DNA of 64,000 bases from contig JANUWI010000014.1 in NCBI GenBank assembly GCA_025504975.1, positions 1 through 64,000 of the forward strand, given 5' to 3'. This document shows positions 21,891-32,773 of this stretch, piece by piece; positions within the stretch are counted from its first letter, which is position 1; each line of letters opens with the position of its first letter. This DNA comes from Plenodomus lindquistii. Lineage: Eukaryota; Ascomycota; Dothideomycetes; Pleosporales; Leptosphaeriaceae. A program made the position numbers and the translations under genes. Under the pieces are notes generated by a model that had not been told where the DNA came from, did no database searches, and worked only from the letters and a program-made list of their open reading frames with translations.

Positions 21891-23655
21891 ATGTCAAACA
21901 GACAAGGCCAGCCAGACCCAGCCAAGTGGCAGCTGGTCGCGCGGTGGAAAAAGGATGAGCAACACGCCCGCATTCCCTCTGAGTGGAGACTCAACAAGTT
22001 ACCCGATGCGCGTGTCACCGACTACACAAACATCCCGCGCAAATGTGGACTTTTATCAACAGAGGAGCTGCGAATCACAGACGAATACGACGCTGTTGGG
22101 CTGGCGCAGGCAATCAGAGAACGCAAGATCAAGTGCGTTGATGTTGCGACTGCTTTTTGCAAGGTAATTGCATTAATCACTACACCTGACAAAGCACTAA
22201 CATGTCCACAGAGAGCAGCCATTGCACAACAAGTCACCAATTGTCTTACTGAAATCTTCTTCGACGATGCCCTGGAACGTGCAGAAGAGTTGGACGCACA
22301 TCTAGCCTCTGGCAATCCTCCTCTAGGACCACTTCACGGCGTTCCAGTATCCCTCAAAGACACCTTCAAGGTCCGCGGCTACGATGCGTCCATTGGTCTT
22401 GCCAGTCTAGCCTTCAAGCCTGCTACCGAGAACTCTGCCCTGGTTGACTGTCTACTCAACGCTGGAGCAATCTTGTACTGCAAGACCAATGTCCCACAGA
22501 CCCTCATGGCTCTAGACTCTCACAACAACATCTTTGGCCGCACGATTAACCCTCTCAATACTGCTGTCACGGCGGGTGGAAGTTCGGGTGGAGAAGGCGC
22601 TCTTCTTGCCATGCGTGGGTCAGTTCTTGGTGTCGGCACCGATGTTGGCGGCAGCATCAGGATTCCAGCCATGTGTGATGGGACGTTTGGAATCAAGCCC
22701 AGCTGGGAGCGCGTTCCCTACACCGGACAAGAGGGTGGTATGCTTCCAGGCCAGACCAAAACTGGCATCCCAGCCAGCGCAGGGCCATTAGCGCATTCGC
22801 TGCGCGACATCGAGCTCTTCTTCAGCGCTGTAGCTGACCAGAAGCCCTGGACTATTGATCCAGATGTTGTGCCAGCCCCTTGGTCCTTTGTCAAGAGGAA
22901 ATTGAGAATTGGCATCGTCAGAAGGGACGGTGTCATTGATCCCCATCCGCCAATCGCGCGTCTACTGGACGAAGTCAAAGACAAGCTGCAGAGAGCCGGC
23001 GTCGAGGTCGTGGAGATGGACATCACTCCACTCTTCTCCCAATGTCAGTCCCTCGCAAACGCCATGTTCGGCGTCGAAGGCGGAAACAACATGTTTGATC
23101 TGCTCGAAGCCGCGGGAGAGCCCCTGTCGCCTTGGCTGTCTACACGACTGAGGCGAAAGCCGCCGATGGAACTCCCCAAGTTACAAGCACTCCATGGCAG
23201 ACGCGAGAAACTGCAAAAGGAGTTTCTGAAAATCTGGAGAGATGAGCACGGTGAGGTTGATGCGTTCATCTGCCCCGTCGCTCCACATCCCGTACCGCCC
23301 ATCGATCGCTACAACGGTGTGAGCTATACCAGCTCGTTTGTGCTTCTGGACTACCCTGCTGGCACGGTACCGGTGCGGTCGTTCACAAGGGATGACATGG
23401 CCGGCGAAATGCCAGCTACAAAGCCAATCAGTAACTGGGACAAAGCAAACAGGGAACTATGTGAGTGCAGTCTTCGGTAATGGTGTACGCGTCTAACTCA
23501 TGTCAGGGACCGATTTCGACCGTTCTGTGTATCTGAATACGCCGCTATGTGTGCAAGTCGTTGCCCCTAAATTGCATGAGGAGCAACTTGTCAACGCTAT
23601 GACCATGATCGATGACGCGATCAAAACGAAGAGTCAGGTAAACGCGAAGCTGTAG
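21891..23655 (+). CDS. Amidase signature enzyme (556 aa), acetamidase-like
   Basis: Hydrolyses a carboxamide to acid plus ammonia. Exons 21891-22163, 22212-23460 and 23507-23655; introns of 48 and 46 nt. The first intron is a multiple of three and open, so an unspliced reading would add 16 spurious residues. The second restores ELWTDFDRS and the true C-terminus. The amidase signature is complete: the catalytic Lys in PVSLKDTFKV, then GGSSGGEGALLAMRGSVLG and GTDVGGSIRIPA with the cis-Ser and nucleophile Ser. No signal peptide, so cytosolic. Length and the long N-terminal helical part match the fungal acetamidase/general amidase group. Probably part of nitrogen scavenging; substrate not predictable. 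Confidence 0.92.
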
Positions 23656-24417
23656 ACTACCGCATAGTTTCATTCCATATCACCGTTAAAGCATTTGCTC
23701 GAATAGGAGATTTCCCATGGCATTCAACCTACTCTTCTTCCACTACTAGACGCGCCAAACAATCGAACCATATCGCCTACACATTTCTCAGCTTATGATT
23801 CCGTCATCTACACCGCAAGGTAACTTGACGGCCGAGAGCATGCTATTCCAGTAGTGGGAACATGACACTAGGAAGCTCTCGTTTTCATTCAATCAATGCA
23901 CCAATAGACACGGCATCATACTCGCGAAATCTCATCACAACAAGCGGAAGCCCGTCAATCAAGTCAATGATGAGAAAGATGGTGGCAGTGACAAACCGGA
24001 AAATGCTTTGGGAAAGTTTGTACGCTCGGCACGTCTCGAGTAATATGAATGTTGTGTTTGCGGCTTGATCGAAGTATTTGACTCACTTGAGTTGACGCGG
24101 CGCCCTGGCTGCTTTGGCGGAGTGAAGGTGATGGGAGGATGGAACATTGATGGAGGGGTGAAAGAAGATGTGTAATACAATAAGTCTGTTACAATTTTCA
24201 CACGTTCTGGCTGTGCGCCAGGTATTTTGGCAACGTAGACCAGTACAGCCTTGAACTTTGGACAAATCCTCAACAATGCAGGAATTCCGGATCAACACAA
24301 CTACATGCGGCTATGACTATATACGATACATGTCCAGTACACCACCCCAAAGCTATTTGAAAACCCTCCAGCGCTGTGGAGCTTATACACCAAACAGTCT
24401 CGAACCCAGTGCATCCC
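23656..24417. other. Intergenic region between convergent genes
   Basis: Downstream ends of the amidase and the PI-PLC-like gene face each other here. No gene or repeat is supported. Modest AT content suits 3' untranslated and terminator sequence. Confidence 0.4.
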
Positions 24418-25506
24418 TTACTTCAAGTCACGATCTCTACAACCCTTCGGCGCGTTGATCGGATTACACCTCGCGACCCTCCCTCCCTTCAACCTAGCAA
24501 CATAGTCCCATCCCCAGCGCGAACTCATTCCCCAGCTTGGGAAATCCGTACTCACTATCTGCGCACCGCTTGCAAAAGCGCTGTCTCTCATCTCAGTCGT
24601 GCGGTTCAAGACTGTGTCCAGGGGTAAATCAGCACGAGTGCGCACAATATACCCTTTACGGACAAGGCGCTGAATCTCCGCAGTGTTGTTGCCACGCGGC
24701 TCATTGTACTTGATTATTGCTCCATCTGGAGATCCTTCGAGCGAGTTTGTAAAGACTGTCCGGTTTTGCAACGACGGCGCATTCAAGCGGTAGAGTTCGC
24801 GGGGTGAGTTGGGATCTGTAGGCTTGGGATCATTGTCGAAGAAGAAGAGGAAGCGCCCATGGACGTCTTCAAGTTTGGGCCAGCCGTGCTGGAGAACGGA
24901 TTGCTCGAGCGTCAGATTGCCGACGCGTACGTCGTCGGGACGGATGAGCTTGTTGGGTGGTAAGACGGACAGGATCTCCGCATCGACATTGAGAAGACGG
25001 GGTAGGGTCCAGTTTGTAGCTTCGCCGGCGCAGACACCGTCGAGGACGCAGGCTGGGGCGTCAGTCTTGAGCTCCAGATCAATGATGATGGGGACGTGAT
25101 GGGGATTCGCATTGGACCAGGTCTTGAGCTGAGTGAGGCACTCGATGAAGGTGTGGCATACAGCGTCGGGATCAAAGTCTGTGACGTGAAAGACCTTGAT
25201 GCCGGGCTTCTTGAGCACGGAACCATCGTAGGGAGTGTCATTGGCGGTCAGGTTGGACAATGTCCAAATGACAGGGGGATAGTATAGACCGCCTTTCTCG
25301 TCGGAGTGTAGATCGAGCTCAAGAGATCGCACGGATTGATGCTCAAGCTGATTGTCGAGCGTTGGATGCGAGTAGTAGTAGTCCTCGGGTGAGGGGACGT
25401 ATTTCTCAAAGACTGCTCGCTCGGCAAGAGAGATTTCGCGATGATATGAGTTGTGCGTTCCAACGACCTGGATATGATTAAGGCGGATATCAGGTTTAGA
25501 TGCCAA
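24418..25506 (-). CDS. Ca2+-dependent PI-PLC-like phosphodiesterase (362 aa)
   Basis: TIM-barrel phosphodiesterase of the phosphoinositide phospholipase C fold. The catalytic histidines expected in the family are visible in VGTHNSYH (about residue 18) and ELDLHSDEKGG (about 67). The metal-site style motifs IIIDLELKT and RFLFFFDND follow in order. The C-terminal VSTDFPSWGMSSRWGWDY matches the last barrel strand. The start is uncertain: Met 25506 lacks a signal peptide, and a small upstream exon (25574-25562 joined to 25514) would give an N-terminus beginning MLFAQTALASKP in frame. Bacterial and fungal members are often secreted or membrane-anchored. Substrate may be phosphatidylinositol or a related lipid. 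Confidence 0.82.
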   Translation of the reverse strand: MASKPDIRLNHIQVVGTHNSYHREISLAERAVFEKYVPSPEDYYYSHPTLDNQLEHQSVRSLELDLHSDEKGGLYYPPVIWTLSNLTANDTPYDGSVLKKPGIKVFHVTDFDPDAVCHTFIECLTQLKTWSNANPHHVPIIIDLELKTDAPACVLDGVCAGEATNWTLPRLLNVDAEILSVLPPNKLIRPDDVRVGNLTLEQSVLQHGWPKLEDVHGRFLFFFDNDPKPTDPNSPRELYRLNAPSLQNRTVFTNSLEGSPDGAIIKYNEPRGNNTAEIQRLVRKGYIVRTRADLPLDTVLNRTTEMRDSAFASGAQIVSTDFPSWGMSSRWGWDYVARLKGGRVARCNPINAPKGCRDRDLK

Positions 25507-26169
25507 TGCAGTCTCTATATATTATAAGTGTGTGTTGATGCATATTGGAGGAAGTTCTCACGCGCAAAGAGCATCACACTCGCAGTAGCCTACAGTCATC
25601 AGCTGGCGACATATCGCATTATTAATTCAACCTACGAAAGTACCCAACATGGTGTTTGATCTTGTATTTCGTGAGTAAGGAGTGGAGCCACAACGAAGAC
25701 AAGGCATCTCAAGCAACATATATGTAGTTCCAGCCCATGTCACTGTACACATATTCCCGTGTACTAGGGCTAATTAAGACCAGGCTAGTTGCGCAAAGCC
25801 TCTGGTGAACTGCCACATGCATACACCAGACATTGTGATTGGCTCAACTTGCCACGTGCGGCGCTATCATGGGCCGACAGGGATAGGAAAGTTAGATGCC
25901 GACAAGATTGACGGCATCAAGGCACATGAGATTACGCGCTGTAAATTATTGCAAACTCTGCGATCGAGTTGACGACAATTTCGTGAATTCGAGTATAGCT
26001 GGGCTGAGGCAGGGGGCGCCACTAGGAAAAGCGGGGGGGGTAAACTTAGTTACGCCTCTTCCCCCAAACTGGATGATGAAGATCAGTCCCAGTCGTGATA
26101 CTTGATTAGATAATGCCAGCAGAGCATGACACTACCAGGGATACATTCGATTACTCTGCAAGCAACTTC
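25507..26169. other. Intergenic region
   Basis: Apart from the possible short upstream exon of the PI-PLC-like gene (25562-25574), no gene is seen. A G-run of eight bases lies near 26032. Confidence 0.4.
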
Positions 26170-27950
26170 TCAAACCTTGGTCTCAGCAACCTCCGTCCTC
26201 ACCGGGCTGTGCTCAAGTTTACCCTTCTCCGCATCCAGCTCGCCGCGCTCTGCACGCTTCGAGTTGCTATAGTCAACCTTGGTCTTCCAGGCCGGTACGC
26301 CAGCAAGGAACATCTCTTCGACATCTTCAAGGGACTTGCCTGCCGTTTCGGGGAAGCAGAAGAATGTGTGGATTGCCATGGCTGCGCAGAAGATGCCAAA
26401 CACCAGATAGACCTTCCATTTGATGCTGACAAACGCAGGCGGCACGAAGTATGACAGAGCGAAGTTGAAGATCCAGTTACTTCCAGTCTTTCATCCATGT
26501 CAGCAATCAGTTGATAGGCCAATCGTGGGTAAAACTTACTGTCAGCGCTACAGCCTTGCCACGAATGCGAAGAGGGAAAATCTCCGGTGGGTACACCCAC
26601 GACGCCGGGCCCCAAGTAGGCGCGTACGAAGCGACGAAGAGATATGTGCATGCTATGACAGCGCGTGCTGGTGCTCCGGTGATTTCCCAAGACTGCTCGG
26701 CGACGTGATTGAGACCACCCGGTGGAGCGGCGTGGCCGTATGAAGCCATGAGGCCCGCATTCGTAAACATCCAGATCGCCATGAGGATTGCGCCGAATAC
26801 AAACATGGGGCGACGACCCCAGCGGTCCATAAAGATGAGGGCCGGGATAGTCATGCCGACGTTGATGACGTATTGAATCGAGGAGGCCACGAGGTTGATA
26901 TTACCGGTCAAGCCAGCCATACCGAAGACGTAGGTGATGTCTTGAGAGCGTTAGAAACAAGCAACGTTGGCGGGAACTGAGATACTGACAGTACATCATC
27001 ACGTTCATACCAGTCAACTGGGACCAGATCTGAGTGAAGATTCCAATGTGGAGACGATTGAGCATGCGAGGTCGGAACAGCTCTGCAATTGTGACATCGG
27101 CGTTTTGGCGCTCAAAGTCGATCATTTGGCGGATCTCGTCCATTTCTAGCTTCACAAAGGGGCTGTTGGGGTCTCCCTTGCCGTGAACCAAGATGAGCAC
27201 GGCATGTGTCTCTTCCCAGCGGTCATGACGAGCGAGCCATCTAGGTGACTCGGGCAAGAACATGAGACCGATGGCGAGAATGATGGCGGGGATCATCTGG
27301 AGGGCCCATGGGATACGGAAGGCCTGGGGACCTTCGAGGAAGGTGCAGCCGTAGCTGATGTAGTACATAATGAGGATACCCCAGGTTATGGCCCATTGCT
27401 GTGAACCGACGACACGACCGCGTTTAGACGGCGGGGCGAGCTCAGACACGTAGACAGGTACCTGGGCGGAGCAGATACCGACTGAGATACCGTTGATGAA
27501 GCGACCGACGATGAGCATGCCAATGTTGACCGAAGCGCAAGAGATGACTGAGCCAATGATCCAGATCAAGCAGCCTACCATGATGGCCTTCTTGCGGCCA
27601 AGCTTGTCAGTGAGGTAGCCGGAGACGAGAGCACCGAGGAAGGATCCACCGGGCATAGCAGCAGTGATACCACCCTGAACTGTGGAGAAATGAGCGCGAT
27701 TCACGATCGATACACAACACGAAGCATACCGTCTGCACGAGGACCAGAGCACTGTGGAGGACCTTCAGGCCCCTGATTGAAGTAGCATCGGTATTGTTGT
27801 GTGGGAAGACTAGCTCATGGTCAGTCGAGATGGTCATGAACAAACAAATGAAGCTTACATGGCGCTCATGGAGCTGATGTCGAAACCAAACAACCCACCA
27901 CCAATGACCGCAATGGCGGTGATGCCGTAGATGTTGCCAATCTGATACAT
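26170..27950 (-). CDS. MFS sugar porter (526 aa, five exons)
   Basis: A twelve-helix plasma membrane sugar:proton symporter of the SP family. Exons: 27950-27859, 27809-27730, 27679-26990, 26940-26540, 26487-26170, with introns of 49-52 nt, all in frame. Start is MYQIGNIYGITAIAVIGGGLFGFD, with the first membrane helix. Signatures: DKLGRKKA after helix 2, GRFINGISVGICSAQVPVYVSELAPPSKRG, the central PESPRWLA, DRWGRRP in the C-terminal half, and the closing FCFPETAGKSLEDVEEMF. The helix-7 segment QIWSQLTGMNVMMYY matches hexose carriers. The C-terminal tail is short and hydrophilic. Sugar not determinable; hexoses or pentoses are plausible. Confidence 0.92.
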
Positions 27951-29233
27951 GTTGTCGGTACGTCCCTCAGCCCCTTGGAAAGACGTGTGGAAACGGTGCA
28001 AAGCGCGACTGGAACGGCACAGATGCAACGGGGTCGCAATGCCCTTATATGTCAACCCTCCCCTCGGTACAGCTTTCAGACGAGACCAGGACAGCGTGGA
28101 AGCCCCGCAGCGGGCCTACCTTGTTTCCTCAGTAATATGCACTGATGGCAAGCTGAAGTGATGCCTACTGCAGTATGGTGTCCGAGATGCAACGATGTGA
28201 TTGGTAGAAACAGGGGTGAGCAAGGCGTGAAGACTAGGGGCGGGAACAAGAAATGTCAAGCCTGACACGATCGGGGATCTCTAGTGCTTGTGCGGCAAGT
28301 TGCAATGTCGCGAATGAAGGGCCCGATGTGCCGATGAAGAGGTGCAGAAGAAATTCGAAGGGGGCCCATATCTGGCAGGTCGTGTGCACAAGGTCTGGTA
28401 GGCTACTGCAGCATTGCATCTCTGATAGCGATAGACTACTTGCGAAACCGACGGCGGTGTTGTTGTCCGCCTTGCTCTCCACACTCGTCCTCTCCAGACG
28501 TCTCCAGGTCTCTCCATATCTGCGCCCCCAATCTTTCTCCATGCGACAGAGTTTTCTTGTTCAGAAATGGGGATTCCATGACGTCGGCCCGCTTTTCCTC
28601 GTCGTCGTCAATGTAACCGTTTCGACGCTAGTGCCCGCGTCGCGGAAAGCTTGTGTCCTTGTCTGCCGAGAGCCGAGCATGGCACTCTCAAGCTTCAGAC
28701 CTTCAGACCGTGCCGTGGCTCGAGTGTGACCTTGAGCCCAAGGAAGCAGTCATTCGCCGTCAGGTTGCCACGAGCTACACGTGCCGTCGTCGAGGGGGAG
28801 TGGATTGCAGCATCTTATCAGCCTACCGGGCAACATGTTCATCACGGCCCACTTGCTGCCCATGTGTACAAGTGGGAAGTGGGTTTCGCAGGGCTCGAGG
28901 ATTCAATGGGTGCGAATCCCGAGGTTCGTGCGCAACACCAACACAACCTGCTGATACCTGTGCGTGGTACTCGCAGTCCTGCTTCATACAGGTACCATTG
29001 TCTGGTGTCTGGTGTCTGGTGGCCTGAGTTGGCCTGAGGCTTGCGAGATGATGAGAGTGGAGGAGGCGAGGTGGTGAACGTGTGGGCAAGGCGCGGCGGC
29101 GTTACGTCACCATGCCATCCCATGAAAAGCCCACCAGCCCGCCAGCCCGCCAGCCCACCACGCGCGCGGCCAAGTGCTTCCCCAGTGAATGTCTTGTCTG
29201 GTTGGGAGTATAGAGTAGCAGGTTGCCGACAAG
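27951..29233. other. 1.28-kb intergenic region between divergent genes
   Basis: Holds the promoters of the sugar porter (minus) and SAC phosphatase (plus). Several open frames overlap between 28250 and 29100, but none has a motif or a coherent exon structure, and I regard them as chance. A GCCCACCAGCCCGCCAGCCCGCCAGCCCACCA run near 29128-29160 is a short CAGCCCGC tandem repeat. Confidence 0.45.
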
Positions 29234-32200
29234 ATGCCCAGTATCGTGCGCAAGTTGCTCATCTTCGCTGCCGTCGACGGGCTGGTGCTGCAGCCGACGG
29301 CTCCGAAACACCATTCGCCCACGACGCAGCACGCCGTCAAGGTCGACTACAAGGGCAACGTCGGGCCTCAGCTCCAGTCGCAGCACGGCCAAGACCAAGA
29401 CTCAGACTCAGACTCTGCATCGCCCCCTCTCGAAGCACACGGCATCATTGGTACACCTCCCCGCGCCCTGACATGACACTGCACGCCCATGGCCATACAT
29501 GCCGTATACATTCCAGAGTACATCAGCGACAAATGCTGATGCGCACGGCACAGGCCTCCTCCAAGTTGCGACCTCGCGCTTTCTCATCTCCATAAGCGAA
29601 CGCGAACAAGTCGCCCACATCCGCGGCAAGCCCGTCTACAAAATCACAAACGTCGCCCTCATCCCCCTCTCGTCGCAGCCCGAAGCCACCAAAGCCATTG
29701 CAAGCGCCCGCGACCACCTCAAGCGCCACAACCGCGTGCCCGGCGCCGAGGACAGTCACGGCGACAGCGACAGCGAGAGCGAGCGCGACGACGGTGCGCC
29801 CAGCGTGACCGACTCTCTGCTTGACGAGGATGCGCCGGCTGTGCACAATGTCACCGATCCCGTGACTGGCCAAAAGGGCGATGCGCAGCACAAGACCACC
29901 GTCGCCGAAGATGTCATTCAGCGCAAAGGCGTCTATGGCAGATTCGCCGACAAGTGGTTCTCGCGCAAAGGCTGGAGCGCCGACAACAGGCGCCTGCAGG
30001 GCCTCAAGTCAGACGAAGATCTCAGGGCAAAGAACGCGACGCAAAATGTCGACTCTGTTGTTGCCGGCCAGTCGACTTCGCCTGCAAAGCCTGATGCGCT
30101 ACCCAGCGACGACCCAAACCTCAAAGAGCCCATCAGCCCCAAAGAGATTCCACAGGCCTTGGGCGGCGAGAAGGACGCAACTACGCTTGCGCTGCTTCCC
30201 AAGATCTTGCAGACTACCACCATGTACTTTTCCTCTGGCAACTTCTTCTTCTCCTACGACTACGACATCTCACACAGCATTGACAAGCAGCAGCCACACT
30301 CCAATCTGCCACTCCACAAGCAGTTTGACCCCCTGGTAAGTCGAGATATGCCATTGTCCATCATCTCCTAGCTGACTGGTGGACAGTTCTTCTGGAACCA
30401 GAACATTGTCTCGCGATTCATAGATGCAGGCCAACATTCCTTTGTACTCCCCATCATACAGGGCTTCGTCGGTCAAAGATTCTTCGCCATCAAACTCGGC
30501 AACTCGCAGGCTGGTCTCGTCGTTGATCCCGCGGCCACTCCAGATGATATTCAGCTTCAATCGTGGCACGAGAAGCAAAAGGAAGCCGACCTCGGCGCAT
30601 CACAAGAGCTGCCCGTATCTCAATCTTCCAACCCAGATAGCAAAGACTTCTCGCTAGTGCTCATCTCACGAAGATCGACAAAACGAGCTGGTCTGCGCTA
30701 CTTGCGGCGAGGCGTAGACGACGAGGGAAGCACAGCCAACAGCGTCGAAACCGAACAAATTCTATCGTCTCCTACGTGGAATACCGTTGACGATAAGATT
30801 TATTCCTTCACCCAGTTTCGTGGCTCAATCCCCCTCTTCTTCTCCCAGTCGCCGTACAGTCTGAAGCCCCAAGTCAATACGTGGGGTTCTTTCGAGACCA
30901 ACGCCGGCGCTTTCAAGCGACACTTCATAGAGCTAGCTTCTCGGTATGGCGACATTTACTGCGCTTCCCTCATTGACAAGCACGGAAACGAAGCCAAGAT
31001 TGGCGAGCTGTACGAGAAGCACACCAAAGCGCTCAACGAGAACGGCGGCCTCGACGGTAAGGGCAAAGAGGTCGGCTTCGAGTGGTTCGACTTCCACAAT
31101 GTATGCCGTGGAATGCGTTTCGAAAACGTCTCGAAACTAATGGACTCTCTCGAATCCTTCATGAAGTCCGCCAGCTGGGTCGAGATCGCAGATGACAAGG
31201 TCGCACGGAAACAGACTGGTGTGCTGCGTACGAATTGCATGGACTGTCTCGATCGCACCAATGTCGTTCAATCTGCCTGTGCGAGGACGGCCCTAGAAGC
31301 CCAGTTGTCTGCTGGCAACTACACCATTGATCTCCAGCACGATCCAAGTACCGCATGGTTCAACACACTCTGGGCCGACAACGGCGACGCCATTTCCCGC
31401 CAATACGCCGGTACCGCTGCACTGAAGGGAGACTTTACACGTACGCGGAAACGTCAGATCACTGGTGCGTTGACTGACTTTGGACTCACACTCACCCGGT
31501 ACTACAACAACATTGTCAACGACTACTTCGCGCAGGCTGTCATCGACTATCTCCTAGGCAGCGCACCCGACACCATCTTTGCCGAATTTGAAGCCGACAT
31601 GAAGAGTTCTGATTACTTCATCGATGTTCGAAAAGTGCGACAACAAGCCATCGATCGGTCCGCGGGCATCGTAATTGAAGACCACGATGAAGACCTGATT
31701 CATGGCTGGACGCTCAGTGTACCGACGTCTGTGAATCAAGTCAAGACAGCAACATTTGAAGAAGCAGTGCTTCTCCTTACCAACAAGGCGCTGTACTTTT
31801 GCAGGCTGGACTGGGGGACCGAAAAAGTGCGCGAGTTTGAGCGCATTCGATTGGAAGATGTACAGGGGATCATGCGTGGTGTGTACATCACCTCAACGCT
31901 TGCTCAGCGCCACATGGACACGGAGAAGAACGTCGGCTTCATCATCCGCTATCGCGCCGAGGCTGCTGGTGGCCTGGTGCGACGGAATACCCGGGCGTTG
32001 GATGCCAGCACTGCCGAAGAAGAAAACATTACGCCCGACGCAAAGGCGGAGAAGAACCAAGGTACGACTGGAATGGGCCGCTTTCTCGCATTCAAAGCCC
32101 TGCCGCCGCGTAGTGGTTCGTCAAGCGGCTCGACACCAGAAAGCGAAGGCGAGCTTGTAAAGTCAGTCTGCGCGGAAATTGTCCGAATCGCTAACAAGGT

Positions 32201-32357
32201 GACAACGGAGGAATTCTCAAAGCCCGGACGCGCCGATGGTGATGAGCGGTCACTCAAGGTCGAGGAAAAAGACATCATCAACTTGACAGACGCGAGGAAG
32301 ACGACTGGGTATCTGGAGCAACTGGAATACTCGCTCAAGAAGCTAGTGTGGGGTTGA
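29234..32357 (+). CDS. SAC-domain phosphoinositide phosphatase with hSac2 domain (989 aa)
   Basis: Removes phosphates from phosphoinositides on endomembranes. Exons 29234-29450, 29554-30335 and 30387-32357 (introns 103 and 51 nt) close in frame. The N-terminus reads GIIGLLQVATSRFLISIS after the first join, as in SAC proteins. An acidic Ser/Asp insert follows, then the SAC core: FFWNQNIVSRFIDAG, FTQFRGSIPLFFSQSP and the catalytic CX5R in RTNCMDCLDRTNVVQ (about residue 618). After the core, about residues 780-870, FEEAVLLLTNKALYFCRLDW fits an hSac2 homodimerisation domain, making it like human INPP5F/Sac2, a 4-phosphatase, more than yeast Sac1. It lacks the two C-terminal membrane helices of Sac1, so it should be peripheral. 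Substrate choice is inference. Confidence 0.9.
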
Positions 32358-32773
32358 ATGGTGACGCAGTAGATACATAGGCGACACCTGATTAGCCATG
32401 TGGTGAGTTCTTATTGCTGACCGTTAATGAACAATGTTATCGCTGTCTCTCCCATGTCGCACTGGTCGCTAGGCGCCATATTTGACTTCAGTGGGCTTAC
32501 AGAATCGGTCGCCATAATCCATTCTCATCCGGTAAGAACATGTAACAAGTCTTCGCATAGAACAAACATAGCTGCATCTCACATATATGCCTGTTCATAT
32601 ACACTGCAGTACACCAAGAGCATATCAGAGCATCTCAATAGGTGTTCGGTAGGTGCTTACTATGTTTTGATGGTACTAGTGATAGGGGTACCCCGGGTCG
32701 ATCCAAGCATCAAGGGTACTCGCTACAACGGCGGACCTTGCGCAGACCCCTTACTGAAACATATTTCAGCACC
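32358..32773. other. Intergenic region between convergent genes
   Basis: The 3' ends of the SAC phosphatase and glutamate decarboxylase genes meet here. Nothing else is recognised. Confidence 0.4.

Noticed and set aside
28253..29123. Several 80-158 codon open frames between the sugar porter and SAC gene
   Set aside because: They overlap in conflicting frames with no motif, in-frame exon structure or suitable start context.
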